Source: Euborellia annulipes
Lineage: Eukaryota > Arthropoda > Insecta > Dermaptera > Anisolabididae
Direction of reading: 5' to 3'
Length of the DNA: 64,000 nt
Assembly (NCBI GenBank): GCA_023213315.1
Contig: JAKCPI010001798.1
Coordinates: 33,508-97,507 of the forward strand
Of this stretch, positions 11,251 through 22,718 are shown piece after piece. The notes beneath the pieces were generated by a model that ran no database searches, had not been told where the DNA came from, and was given only the letters and a program-made list of their open reading frames with translations. Position 1 is the stretch's first letter. Every line of letters begins with the position of its first letter. A program made the translations under genes and the position numbers.

Positions 11251-12115
11251 AGGCCGCTTCACACGGAAAGTTTTCTTGTTATATCGCATGCGGTATGGCG
11301 TCATTTATTACCCTAGCGTTTGATTGCATGGGTTTTTGGCTGGTTCCGCATTTTCTATTTTTTTGCATGCCTTTTTTCCAAACCTATGCATTGACCAATC
11401 ACAGAGTCAGATTTTTCACGTCATCCAACATGGCTGACTTTAACCAAAAAGTGAGGTTATTTGATTTTGACAGCTTACGTTTTATTGAAATATTTTATAA
11501 AAAAAAAAAGGCGACCACCAGAGGACAACATTCGGCCATTTTCGCCAATCTTAGAATTTGAAACTCATCATGTTTGAATAACTCCCTCCCCTGAGACGTG
11601 TGAATATATTAATACGTTTTATTATAATTTTTGACAGCTCAAGTTTTATTCGCTGGCTCCAGGGGGGGTCAAACTCGGTTTGTTTACATTTTTTCCAATT
11701 TAAGAGAGTGACGTCATGGAGCTCCTCCTTTTGTTAAAAATCGTTCGAAACAAACAATTTATAAAAATTTATACACGGTATATTATTAATAAAGCGGTAT
11801 AAATACCAGGGTTTAAATTAGTTTAGTCCGAAACTATACAATTTGCAAATAAAAGAAAATTAATGTGAACTAGGTTATAGGCAGTCAACAATGCTACCAA
11901 ATAGAAAAATATATATAAGGAGGAGCTTCATGACGTGGACCAATCAAAAACTGTGACCTGAAAATTGTTTATTTACTAGTTTCTGGCCAACCTGTGTATT
12001 TAAAGACCTTGGCTGGCTCCATGTCTCGGGTGAGTGCATTGCACTGCTGGCTCTGCTTGCAGTGACTTCATATCGCATGCAATGTAACCTCAAAACCCTA
12101 CGTGTGAAACGGTCT
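11251..12115. mobile_element. TIR element with internal palindromes
   Basis: The left end AAGGCCGCTTCACACGG and the inverse of the right end AAAGACCGTTTCACACG match. They are followed by matching GCATGCGGTATG / GCATGCGATATG. The probable TSD is TTA on each side. A second internal inverted pair, GACGTCATGGAGCTCCTCC (about 11710) and GGAGGAGCTTCATGACG (about 11920), suggests a nested or multi-armed fold-back. The frame at 11241-11561 lacks an ATG and overlaps the TIR, so it is not taken as a gene. Confidence 0.75.
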
Positions 12116-12631
12116 TTATTATATATTCCAATAAATCGTGTGGGTTTCCATTTTCTAACAGTCCAATAGAATGTTTGTAATTTGTTTAAAAAAAAAAAAA
12201 CCTTTCCTCTCCCTTCCTAACTATATACGCCACTGAAGCGTAGCTATATTGAGGCGGAAAGATCGCACCGTATTACAAGAATTCGTATGTCAATATATTT
12301 CCAAGGCCTAACGAAACGGATGCAATTCAAAAGAAGTCCTTCCCTAACCCTTCGCCAGCGATTGCCACATTTCCTTTCAAACGCCGACGGTTGTCTAACT
12401 TCCAGGCGCTCCCGTTAATTCTCTCATCTTTAAAATATTTAAACAAAAGAAATTTTTCTTATTATTTGATTGCATCAAACTCTCAATCTGAGAGGGAAGT
12501 AAAATTGTTTTTCAATTTTTATTGATTGCTTTTTATTAAAAATTTTAATTATTTTTAAATTCCTACCTAGTCCGGTTAAATGGCTTTTAAGAGGGATTAG
12601 CAACCAAAGCTGTTTTTTTTTATTATTGCGA
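12116..12631. other. gene-free spacer
   Basis: A modestly GC-rich stretch at 12230-12420 (TTCGCCAGCG, GCCGACGGTTG) is unique within the window and unexplained. I see no splice-bounded frame. Confidence 0.4.
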
Positions 12632-12803
12632 GATGACTTTAGCCAATCAGAAAGCTTGTTTTGATCTGTCACTGGATTACTTTAGCCAATCCGAAAGCTT
12701 GTTTTGAACTGCCACTGGATTACTTTAGCCAATCAGAAAGCTTGTTTTGAACTGTTACTGGATGACTTAAGACATTCAGAAATCTTGTTCTGGACTGTTA
12801 CTG
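12632..12803 (+). repeat. 43-bp tandem repeat, 4 units
   Basis: Four head-to-tail 43-bp units start at 12632, 12675, 12718 and 12761. The first three contain TTTAGCCAATC(A/C)GAAAGC and the fourth is diverged (AAGACATTCAGAAATC). Each unit ends GTCACTG, GCCACTG or GTTACTG. The array is exact in period with no insertions. The first three units carry a CCAAT box. Confidence 0.9.
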
Positions 12804-13689
12804 GACGTTATTTTTTAAAATAATTTATTTTAATTTCTTATAAATTAATTAATTTTTGTTAAATGCGAGACATTTTTCTGAATGTCGGAACTTAGTGCTA
12901 GAATTAGATACTGATACTCAACCTAAATTATAATTTTTTAATAATCTCGCCTCTGGACATTTCATATTAGTAATCTTTTATTTAAATCAAATAGTTATGT
13001 GCATATCATAAATTATTTAAAGCTATGAATAAATCCATTGAGAATTAAACCCTCCCCCCCCAATTTTAGGGTTTTTTATGAACTTCTATTAATATGAATA
13101 AAAGACAAACGAAATATCTTAATTGAATTTCAATGCTGTCATAAATAAAAATAATACATTAATTTGTGTAAATAAATCAGTTAAGTATTCAAAGCCTGTC
13201 ATTGCCAATAACTATCATATAAAATAAAGCGAGGGGAGCGTTTTTAAAGGCTTTTTTTTTCAATCGACAAATCTTCCCTTTGAGGGTTGTTGTAAAATTA
13301 CAACCAATCAAACAGAAAGAGATAATCATCTATTTATTTATTAATTGAATTTTTTTTGTTTTGTTTCAGGTAAGCCCCCAGCAATTTTTGTTAATTTTTT
13401 ATCAGCTTAAACCGTAAATTATTAAATTTTTTAATTAAATTTATTGTATCCCAAAATGTAGTGATAGTAAAAAAAAGTAAAGAGGTGTATTTATAGTCTT
13501 ATGCTAAGTCTATATTATTAATGTTTGATATCTTTTTATTCTAAAGCAAAGATGGTGGCTATGGAACTCGCATGATTTCATTGGAACCGTGGGTGAAAAA
13601 AATTCAACTATAAAATCAAATTATAAAATACAGTATATAAAGAGGTGATGTTTTTTTTATAATATACAATGAAATTTAATATGCTAAAG
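12804..13689. other. gene-free spacer
   Basis: AT-rich with no recognisable element. The stretch GTTTTGTTTCAG at about 13357-13368 resembles a splice acceptor but no open frame follows. Confidence 0.4.
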
Positions 13690-13870
13690 AAGGAAGAAAG
13701 GCAGAAAAAAATAGTCTCTGGATGTTTAGTGAATTTTGAGACGTTTCGATTCGCATCATCAGTCTTATATTATACTGAATCCACATAATAAATTTGATCC
13801 TAAACGTCCCCCTATCATCATTGAGCGTTGAGAGGCTTTATTTTTGGCTGCTCCTCTCTTTCTTCCCTTT
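13690..13870. mobile_element. probable degenerate fold-back with hairpin module
   Basis: GGAAGAAAGG near 13690 and CTCTTTCTTCC near 13855 are weak inverted ends. The minus strand carries CTGATGATGCGAATCGAAAC at 13744-13763, the same kind of module as in the better-preserved fold-backs. The right half has AAACGTCCCCC as a degraded counterpart. Confidence 0.45.
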
Positions 13871-13949
13871 TCATTAAATTATTATATAACCATTTTATTA
13901 TGGGAATTTTTAATTATAGATCATATTTGTATTAATTATTTATTAAAAT

Positions 13950-14100
13950 AATAAATACTGTACAACATGTCGACTATTATTTTGCAGTCGTTTTCAAGAA
14001 CTGTGCACTTGCTCTGAAACAAGCGAACTAACCTCTAAGACCTACGTGAAGTTAGTAGCATATACAATCATCCCCATGAAGTTAGACACCATCATCAAAC
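13950..14100. mobile_element. half copy of the 52.4-kb fold-back family
   Basis: It shares ordered blocks with 52430-52600: TTTTGCAGTCGTTTTCAAG, GAACTAACCTCTAAG, CCTACGTGAAGTTAGTAG and CCCATGAAGTTAGACACC. Only one arm plus loop is present. Confidence 0.65.
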
Positions 14101-14116
14101 CTTTTTGAATTTGATT

Positions 14117-14272
14117 TTTTTAGAAATGCCTGAACCCCAAATATATATATTAATTACAACGGTTATCGTCTAAAGTCTTAAATGGCCTAAGTTGCCGAAA
14201 AGACTGTGTGAATGTGTGTGTGAGTGTGAGTGTGAATGAGAAAAAAGTGTGAATGTTAAAAAAAAAAAAAAA
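14117..14272 (+). mobile_element. SINE-1, 5'-truncated copy
   Basis: Begins in the SINE-1 body (AGAAATGCCTGAACCCC) and continues through the core TGGCCTAAGTTGCCGAAAAG and the TGTGAGTGTGAG stretch into a poly(A) tail. The pol III head is absent. Confidence 0.8.
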
Positions 14273-14820
14273 ATTGATTTTTAACAAAGATGGTACAAAA
14301 TACTATTATTAAATTATTTCATTAATATAATACAATAATCAAACCTTAATATACTGTATATTAATAGAATAATTTAACAACAGTATTTTTTGTTAAAAAT
14401 CAAATTCAAAATACTTATTGTAACAATCTTTTACTATATTTATATTTTTAATAATTTATTAATACAAATGTGGTCTATAATTAAAAACTCCTAATAATAA
14501 TAATAATAACACAAACCACAAAAGCTTTAATAAATATATCCATTTTTGTAGAAATCACTAAATTCGCATAACTTACCTATTTTAAAATCATTATATACTG
14601 GTGATTCCTAAACCCTGAGCTGCCCTGGCCAATGTTTTGACTTAAGTAGCCGTGGAAAAATTTTGATATATTTATCAAGGGTGTCTGCCGACTATACCAA
14701 ATCACAAAGAAAACTTTAGAGAAAAATGCAACCCAACTTTCGAGACCCTTCCTATATATATATATATTGAGTAGTGAGGATATCCAGGCAGCCAGAAAAA
14801 CAACAAAGAAAATTAAATTT
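14273..14820. other. gene-free AT-rich spacer
   Basis: AT-rich, with ATACTGTATA at 14351 and a TA microsatellite at 14751-14767. No gene is visible. Confidence 0.4.
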
Positions 14821-14840
14821 GTCTTTATTTCATATATTTG

Positions 14841-14880
14841 TCTACGTTTCGGCCGATATTCCGGCCTTCATCAGGACAAA
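14841..14880 (-). repeat. isolated hairpin module
   Basis: On the minus strand: CTGATGA, an A, then a 5-bp stem GGCCG/CGGCC, GAAAC and GTAGAC. Spacing and core match the modules in the element at 3707-4223, but the surrounding sequence is unrelated and no inverted partner was found. It is probably one end of another fold-back. Confidence 0.6.
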
Positions 14881-15030
14881 TGTTATTTGCCTCGAGCTTA
14901 TAGAGGCTCTTGGCAACTCCTGACAATGTGTTTGGGTGAACATTCGTCGGATGGCATGACTTCTGGTTCGATAAATATAAATATATATATATTTATTTTT
15001 GATGAAGCTCAGGAACCTTCTTTACAATTT

Positions 15031-15350
15031 CCAAGAGGATTCGAACCAGTATGTTCAATTAAAGTCAAAAAGTTTTCTAAAACAAAACTTTATTTGACCC
15101 CAGATAATGTTTCGTCCACTTGCTGTAGGACTTCTTCAGTGGTTGGAGTCATAGAGAGCCATATAATATAAAATTATCAAACAGTAGGGCTTTAACAAAA
15201 TATACATAGACATCTTTTTTCTCTAACTTCTTGCTAAGACTCCAACCACTGAAGAAGTCCTACAGCAAGTGGACGAAACATTTTCTGGGGTCAAATAAAG
15301 TTTTGTTTTAGAAAACTTTAATTGAACCTACTGGTCCGAATCCTCTTGGA
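15031..15350. mobile_element. fold-back MITE, 320 bp
   Basis: CCAAGAGGATTCGAACCAGT at the left and the inverse at 15331-15350 begin arms of about 125 bp. Each arm contains CTGAAGAAGTCC...GGACGAAACAT (minus strand at 15107-15145; plus strand at 15247-15285). The loop at 15160-15235 is AT-rich. The inverted arms are highly similar, so the element is relatively young. The frame at 14767-15171 runs through this element and has no independent support. Confidence 0.8.
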
Positions 15351-16300
15351 TATTTATATTTATATTTTGGGATCATCAGTACAGTAAAGTGAACAAGATT
15401 CTTGTTCGGAATCACAAAATATTTTTAAAAATTTTTCTTTTCCTTCTAATAATGAAAAATTCAACTTTTTAAATTGTTTCATCGAATATTTAATTTCCAT
15501 TAATAATTATTGAATAATATTTTAAAGAGTTTTTAATAAATGATTACACAAAACTTTTTCAAATTGAATTAGAATACTAATTAGAGAAAAAAAAGTATGC
15601 GCACAATAAGAGTGTGTGTTAAAATCACTTAAACCAATTAAGCCCTAAATTGGATTGGCTTCCCCAGAATATTTTTGTTTTTAATCGCTTTCCAAATAAA
15701 AGCAATGATTGAAAACACTTTGATTAATTACATTTTCAAATCATAATACACATCATACGCCCTGAACGGTCAATCAGGCCACTTTAATCATTAATATAAA
15801 TGAATAAAATCTTGATAAACTCCGGGACTATATGTTTCACGGCAATGTTGTGGTTTGTGATTAAGAACAGACGAAATTAGGCATGAGCTCATGATCACTT
15901 GATTTAAGGAGACTCCATTAAGAAGATTAAGGAGGAGTCTTCTTCGAATTTTGATTAACAAATTGTTTCATTATTTCTCAAATTACTTATTAAGTGTTAA
16001 CACGAAAAAATTTGTTCCATAAATTAATCTCATTACGGATTAATTTAAAAACTTTATGCATGTTATAATTAGAGACCGGTTTTAAGCAAAATGCTTATTG
16101 CTCAATTTTATAAGCAACCATTAGATATTTAATTTCTATACGAATTAGGAAAAACTAAGTGCATTGAGATTGATTTTATGCTTTTTTGCTTTTTTTGAGT
16201 TTTCATGCTTTTTTCCCTTTCGTGCTTATTTGAACTTATTTTACGAATATTTATAATTTTTTTTTTTTATTAAAAAACACACTTTTCCCATTCCACACGC
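15351..16300. other. gene-free spacer
   Basis: AT-rich, with no recognisable repeat or gene. Confidence 0.4.
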
Positions 16301-17570
16301 ATACACCAGGGACGATATAAGGGGGGCCCGCCCCCCCCCAAAAAAATTTTCAAAAACCCCGCAGTGCGAAAAAATATAGCCCTGGAAAAAAAATTTTTTC
16401 ATCAGGGTGAAAAAATTTGATTCCGCAAAAACAAAATTTTTTGCAATTTTTCTTTAAAAAAAAATTTGTATACGCCATTGGTATGAGTAAAAATTACTTA
16501 TTAGATGCTTTTTTCAACTTTTATGCTTATTTAACAACTTATTATTCAAGATTTTTATGCTTTTTAAGCACTTTTTTCCATTTTTTTATGCTTTTTGTCG
16601 GTCTCTAGTTATAATGCATGGCTGTTAAATTTAATAAATAGATGTTAGAACTTTCAGTAAATAAGTTTTATTATTCGTTTAAAATAAATATTACTTGCAA
16701 TAAGAAGTAAATAATTTGGGCACATTTTTTGCTTTTAAAGATGAAGAAAAAAAGTAATCGGCCAGGACAGAACTGATATAACTAAGGCCCGGATTTTTAG
16801 GTATTAAAAATCCCTAAATATGCCATATAATTTGCAGTAAAAGTATTAAAATATCCAATATATATGAAAAAAATATCGGTAAAAGGCTTCCAATTATAGG
16901 CAAATCATGATTTCTACTGATGTAAAACCACTAGCGGTCCCAGGAGGGGGGGGGGGCCCAGAGGGGCTCGCCCCCCCCCCCCATTGGACCGACAAAAATT
17001 CAAAAGTTTTATTTAATATTTTAAAACTAAACAAAAAATTATAAATTTACCAGAATGTTTTTTATTATTCAATTTTATAAAATTTTTTTACAGTGTATTT
17101 TAATTTTTTTTATAAAAAAAAAAAAAATAGGTCCCCCTTTTCCCCTCTTTGGGGACCTTTTTGTAAAAAATTTTTTTTTTAATTAAAATTTTTTTAAAAT
17201 TTCCTTTTCCATAAAAGGGATTTATAAAAAAAACAAAAATATATTTTATTTTTAATTTTTTATAAAAAAAATTTAACCCTTTAAAAAAATTTAAAAAAAA
17301 TTTTTATATTTTTTTTTTTAAAAAATAAAATAAAATTTTTTATTTGAAAAAAAAAAAAAATTATATAAATAATAAATAATTATTAGTTTTTTTTGAAAAA
17401 AATAAAAAAAAATATAGAGTTTTTAATTTTATTAATATAAGGAAAAAGTTTTTTTTTTTTATTCCATAAAATTAAAAAATTAAAATAAAATTTGACGAAA
17501 TATGTTAAAAAGTTTTAAATATGCAACTTTATGCAATATTCACCAAATATGCAAAAATATGCAATATAAA
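16301..17570. other. homopolymer-dominated tract with hAT-like ends
   Basis: Starts resembling hAT MITE ends occur at about 16310 (CAGGGACGATATAAGG with a right end near GTATACGCCATTGG at 16469) and 16929 (CACTAGCGGTCCCAGG). No 8-bp TSD could be confirmed. From 16940 to 17480 the sequence is almost wholly G, C, A and T homopolymers, for example CCCCCCCCCC and TTTTTTTTTT. This is more likely a damaged consensus than real biology. Confidence 0.5.
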
Positions 17571-19995
17571 ATTTGAACCCTAGTGCCAAGGGGGCATGAT
17601 TCTGATGGAAATTTGGTTTTCCGGGACGTACATGTTTGCAATTGCACAGGAATCCAGGCTTTAGATATAACTATTAAATAAAATATTGCACGCTAAACCA
17701 AGATCGGACTATTTTCGATTTTATTTCCCAAATAATTTTACAATTATTCCATATAAAGAATATTATAATATGCAGACCCAAATCTCTGCGTTAGTGGGAA
17801 AATAACGACAGCCTATAATATAAAAACACTTAAGTTCTTAAGGAAAATCTTAATTACTATTTGTTTTTATAAAAGATTCTCAGTTGAAAGTGCATGTAGG
17901 TTAATACATATACTCACTCCTTGTGAGTATGTGGATGTCGACCAAGAGTTACCCGAGCCAAGTTTGAAATTTCTTGTTTTCATTTTATGCTAGTCTCTCT
18001 CTGCTCCATTAAATAAGGGTCAGGCCTTGTGACGGGCCTCTTTTCCTATTTTTTTTTTTTTTTTGCTTTTTTATTTATTTTGACATTTGTAGTCAATTTT
18101 GACTTTTAAGACTATTTTGACTTCAAATACACAATATTAATTTGAAAAGCTCCTTTTATTAAAAATATCTTTACTAATTTCAGAAAATATTTTAAGCTCT
18201 TTTTTAGCCACATAATATTTTTCTAAATTAATTGGTAGCCAATATAATTTAGAAAAATTTTATCTTTCAAAACGGGAAGTTGACAGATAACACAAAAGGA
18301 GAGATCTCTATCTCTTTTCAAATTCTCCTTCCCTAAGTTGATATTTTTGTTAGGACCACTCGGACCCTTTGTGTCTGAACAAATAAAATTCAATTTAATT
18401 AATTTTATAGGAAATATGAAATTTTTATTAATAGGCGGTTCTTTATTCCCCCTTTCAATTTCTTAGACATTTTACTTCAACGCCATTAGAATTCTTATCG
18501 ATAAGAATATCGAAAATATCGGATATTGAAAAGCGAACAAAGCATTATAACCTCAATTGAAATGTTATATGAATTGAAATGCAGGTTCCAAATTTTTCAG
18601 TCGACAATTTAAATTTTTTTTTTTTTTTCTAATTTAGGGAAAGAAAAAAAACGAATTTTTTATTAGCCTTAAGCTATTTATTTATTTAAGCTATGCGAAT
18701 TTTTATCATCAACCAGGGAATAAACAGAGTCTTGTAATCAACGCCATTTAAGCCTATAACTTTTTTGGACGAGAATTTTTATTTAGGGACATGACAACTT
18801 AAATTGTGATTCTTTAAAGTTTATACAAAATGTAATAAGATTTTATCTACAATATCCCATTATATTATATACCTTTATAACATATTCAAATATATATGTT
18901 TTTATGACATAATATTTTAGGCATTATTTTGTAAAAAAAAATTCATGTTTTTAAGTAAAAAGTAAGTTATTATTTTTATTATGTAATCTACTTATCTTTA
19001 TATACAGTTAAAGTGGTTTAACGGAATAATATTTATCGAAATAAATATTATTTCCAGATCATTTAATCAATTACTTTATAATAAGCTTAAGAGAGGGAAA
19101 AAAGTCCTTTTATCGGAGGCCATCAAGAGGCGGTGGCGAGAAGGTCATATGCCGTAAATGTTTCGTGCATTTCAAGTTCCCTCTCTCTCTTTCTTCCTGG
19201 GAATGACAAACGAATTCCACGACTAAATGGGGCTTAGATTAAGACCAGTAACGTTTCTCCTCTGGGAAATAATGCCCACCTCATCTCAATGAGTCTGCAT
19301 TGTCTGACGGATATACATGCATATATATAAATATATATATATATATTGTATTATCCAACCAATCCGTGAATAAATGCAGGTGGCCCATCGGAAATACCCC
19401 CTCCCCCTCACCAAATAACAATTGTTCTATAGTTTATCGAAATGGCTTGAAAATGCATTAATATTTTAACCATTGTTTATTTAAAAATTTATTTTCAAAT
19501 AAACTTTTATATTCCCAGCAATTTTAATGTATTGTCTGATGAACGAAAAAACAACAACAACAAATATATATGAGGATATTATTTTAGTTTAGGGATCAGA
19601 TCGGTGATATTTTTTTGTTGTTGTTCCCTCATCGTTTGTTTTTTGTTTTTTTCCTCCCACTTAAATCCTTGGTTTATATGAATTTTCCCATAAATCACGT
19701 TAATTAACAAAATGTTCTTTTATTTTCGCAAAATAATTTTAAATCTTATTTTTTAAATTCTTAACCCTGCGGTGCTTGGATTTTAGTCGATAAAAAATAA
19801 TAAAATTGTTGGTTTTAAAACGAACAACCAACAAACTTTAGGCTCTTAAAAGAAAAGAACTTCCCGCCAAAATAACTCATGGGCGGCTAGTACTTTATGT
19901 CTATTCGTTGTGAAAAATTTTAAAATTTTTATTTCACAAAATTATGTCGAATTTTTTCAAATTTTTCAATTAATAAAATATGACATATATTTTTT
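17571..19995. other. gene-free spacer with a remnant of the GAA-tailed retroelement
   Basis: At about 17908-18045 the blocks CTTGTGAGTATGTGGATGTC, GAGTTACCCGAGCC and CCTTGTGACGGGCC match the retroelement at 7693-7936 in order, but diverged and without a tail. At about 19090-19315 there is a unique GC-richer block of unknown role. A TA microsatellite is at 19322-19348. Confidence 0.55.
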
Positions 19996-20666
19996 ACTTT
20001 CTTCCTATGTATATATGTAATATATATATAGAGAGAAAGTATTGGATTCATGTCAAAAATTCGATGTCGAGATTTTGATGGATCTTCACGTTTTGAGGTC
20101 CCCTGAATCCAAAAAAGTGGTTTTCGCGACATGGTCTGTCTGTGTGTGTGTGGGTGGGTGGGTGGGTGGGTGGGTGGGTGTGTGTTCAATTTTAAGCATG
20201 AAGGAATTGAGCTACGAGGTTGAAATTCTAAATTTAACTTAAACACCCCCGGGACCGGAAAAATAAGCTTTTAATCAAAATCGGCCAAAGATTACTAGTA
20301 CTTTACTGATGTACTTTTTCAGTTTTTTTCGATTTTCTCAAAATTTGCTCCAACGATTTTTTTAAAATTCAAAAATCAATTATTTTTTAGATGCTCTTTA
20401 AAATGTATATTCTCATTTTGCGATTGAAATCTTCTGAAGACCACTTTACTCTTGTATTTCATAGGGAAGATAGGAGAAATGGTTGCCATGGTAACAAAAT
20501 ATAAATATTTTCCCATACTTATAAATTTTACATCTGAATTCATATGTTCCGTACTGTCGGGAACTAAATATATGTCGACACAAAAAATCTGGTGTGACAA
20601 GCACAGTACACAACTTTCGATTACCGAAGGTAAGAGAAAGTTGTGTGCTGGCGAGTACACCAGATT
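19996..20666 (+). mobile_element. R1 repeat, full-length copy
   Basis: It contains the left-end hairpin around a TA-rich loop, GAGGTCCCCTGAATCC, a GT/GGGT microsatellite at about 20138-20180, CCCCGGGACCGG, TACTAGTACTTTACTGATG, GGTTGCCATGGTAAC, GTCGACACAAAAAATCTGG and the terminal ~85-bp hairpin. The hairpin core is GATTACCGAAGGTAAGAG in the element sense. No transposase, reverse transcriptase or pol III box is visible, so the mobilising enzyme is unknown. Flanks are T-rich, which hides any TSD. Confidence 0.9.
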
Positions 20667-22309
20667 TTTATATTAAAATTTTTAGAAAATATAGCTAAAT
20701 ATTATTTTTAGCATCTAATTTAAGTAATAATTGTCTTTAGTGGAAATGTTGCCATGGCTTAAGCTCTTATAAAAGAGCTCTTATATAAGAGGACTTCAAG
20801 TTTTATTGGCGGGAAATTCTTTTCTTTTGAGACCTTAAATTTAATAACATTTAGGCCTACATGTATTTTTTTGTATTAGATACAAAGTTTAGCTATCTGA
20901 AGAAGGCGCCACAAGATTACAAATAAAATACAAATGAAATATATTTTTAATGAAAAAATTCTGGCTGCATTTTTCTTCCAACTTTCATTCCTGAAATAAA
21001 ATACAGTTTACTAAAGTTTCATTTTTTTAAGCAAAGAATTTGAATATTCAACTTATACCAAATAATCATCTTTAAATTAAAAATATTTGAAAAGTTCAAC
21101 TGGGCTATTTTTTCAAAATTTCCATTCTATAAATAGGCCTACCATTTTGCCAAAAGTGGATATTTAATTACGTTCTCATTAGTTTTCGAGCCCGATTCTA
21201 TCTTCGACTTTAGAAAAAGAGTTTTATTATCTTGTTAACTTAACATAGACCCTACAAGAAAATTTAGCAAATAAATATTTTATTTATAAATATTTATAAA
21301 CAGTAAATTCACTTTCTTCTCGAAACAAACATTCTTTCTTTTAGTTTCCGTTCTAATACTTTAACCATTAAGCTAACAGTGATTCTCTAATCTGACAACA
21401 TATCGGATTCCCCCGAGAGAATTTTGTGACTCAAACTCAGATTCATTTGCTTTGATGACAACACAAGTAATTTAATTAAAAACTTACACTATTTATTTAG
21501 CTTTTAGCTTAGTAAATTTAAAGAAATTAGTAGCTCGTTTTTACTTTTGCGGATTTATAAAAATTAAAGTTCATAGAAACTTTGATACCCCTTTTTTTAT
21601 TTATTTAAATTAAAGGAAAACTGCCGATCCCGTAGTGTTTCAATAATAATGGTTGTAAACCGAAAAAGGAAGGAGAATGTCTAAGGCAGTGATTGAATTT
21701 CTCTTGGTTTAAGCACTTAACTCTTCCGAAGTAGCAGGAATGTTGTTGCCTTCACCAGCTTCCATTCCACCACAACTTCTTGAAGTCTTCTCCAACTAAC
21801 TTTCAGATTATGTTGGCAACTAGGGGTGTTTCTCACTGTTCGAAATTAGTGGTTCATTCCTTTAGAATGGAAATAAATAAATACAATTTTTTTACTGAAG
21901 ACATCTAATTTAGTTATTGTTTTCAAAATAGTAGATCAAATACAGTCATAGTGTTGTTTGCTTATATTATTTTCTGAAACAGCTATAGTTGTTTCATTAC
22001 AACTTTTTCTTCATTTGTTTTTAAGATTTTGATATATTTAGTACTTTGTTCATAAGTAGAAATCGTTGTTATCGATCATCCAGTTGTTTGATTGATTCTT
22101 CAATTGATTAATTTTTTTCCTTTAATTAGGAAATAGCTGACTATTAAAATAAATTTAATTAGATTCAGAGTCAAAGAAAAAAAAATCACCACCAGGACTC
22201 TATGTATTTATTATTCTCAAAAAAAAGCAAAAAGTTTCTCATCTAAACAAAATGAAAAGCTTACCTAAGCAATGAAATGGGGTGGGGGGGGGGGGGGGAA
22301 TTACACGAT
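20667..22309. other. gene-free spacer
   Basis: Two TAGGCCTA palindromes (20852, 21134) occur here. A unique block at 21640-21840 is less AT-rich but has no clear coding frame. Confidence 0.4.
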
Positions 22310-22718
22310 ATATAGACAGGCAGACCCACAATTTTGGTCATAAAAGGTGTATTGCCATCAAAATCTCGGCATAGAATTTTTACTTGAATGCAATACTTTC
22401 TCACTATAAATTACTCCCTCTGTCTCATAATCATAAAAATATCCATTATCTTCTAGCTTTATTGCATTATTATAAAGGTCAAAAATTCTATTTCTATCTT
22501 AAATGAATAAGAATTTTGATTTTTACAACTATTATATTTATTGACATACTACTTATGTAGAGTAACTATTTTTATTGATGTACTTTAGTAAAACTGTCAT
22601 TTATGAAAAATAAACTATTATTAAATCAACTTTTTTGTCTAAAAATTAATTAAATAAAAAAACATATCAAGTAATATGGGACAGAGGGAGTAACATATAT
22701 AGGTAAAGGTATAAAGTA
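22310..22718 (-). mobile_element. R1 repeat fragment split by a Stowaway-type MITE
   Basis: The minus-strand R1 left part is recognisable as GACAGGCAGACCCA, CCATCAAAATCTCGGCAT and GCAATACTTTCTCACTATAAA, interrupted at a TA. It resumes after 22692 with ACATATATAGGTAAAGG. The interruption gives the exact empty-site structure for the inserted MITE. Confidence 0.8.
22414..22690. mobile_element. Stowaway-type MITE, 277 bp, TA TSD
   Basis: The left end CTCCCTCTGTCTCATAAT and the inverse of the right end CTCCCTCTGTCCCATATT form terminal inverted repeats. TA lies directly outside both (22412-22413 and 22691-22692). The interior is AT-rich and non-coding. CTCCCTCYGTCCCA is the hallmark end of Stowaway MITEs of the Tc1/mariner superfamily, described mainly in plants. 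Insertion inside an R1 copy of this genome fixes its boundaries. Confidence 0.9.

Noticed and set aside
11241..11561. 106-codon plus-strand frame
   Set aside because: It has no ATG at the start, begins outside the element and crosses its TIR, and has no domain.
14767..15171. 134-codon plus-strand frame
   Set aside because: It lacks an ATG and runs through a TA microsatellite, hairpin modules and one arm of a fold-back.
16301..17570. Candidate novel GC-rich element or CpG island
   Set aside because: Almost all bases are in homopolymer runs; no TSD or stable ends; sequence quality is suspect.
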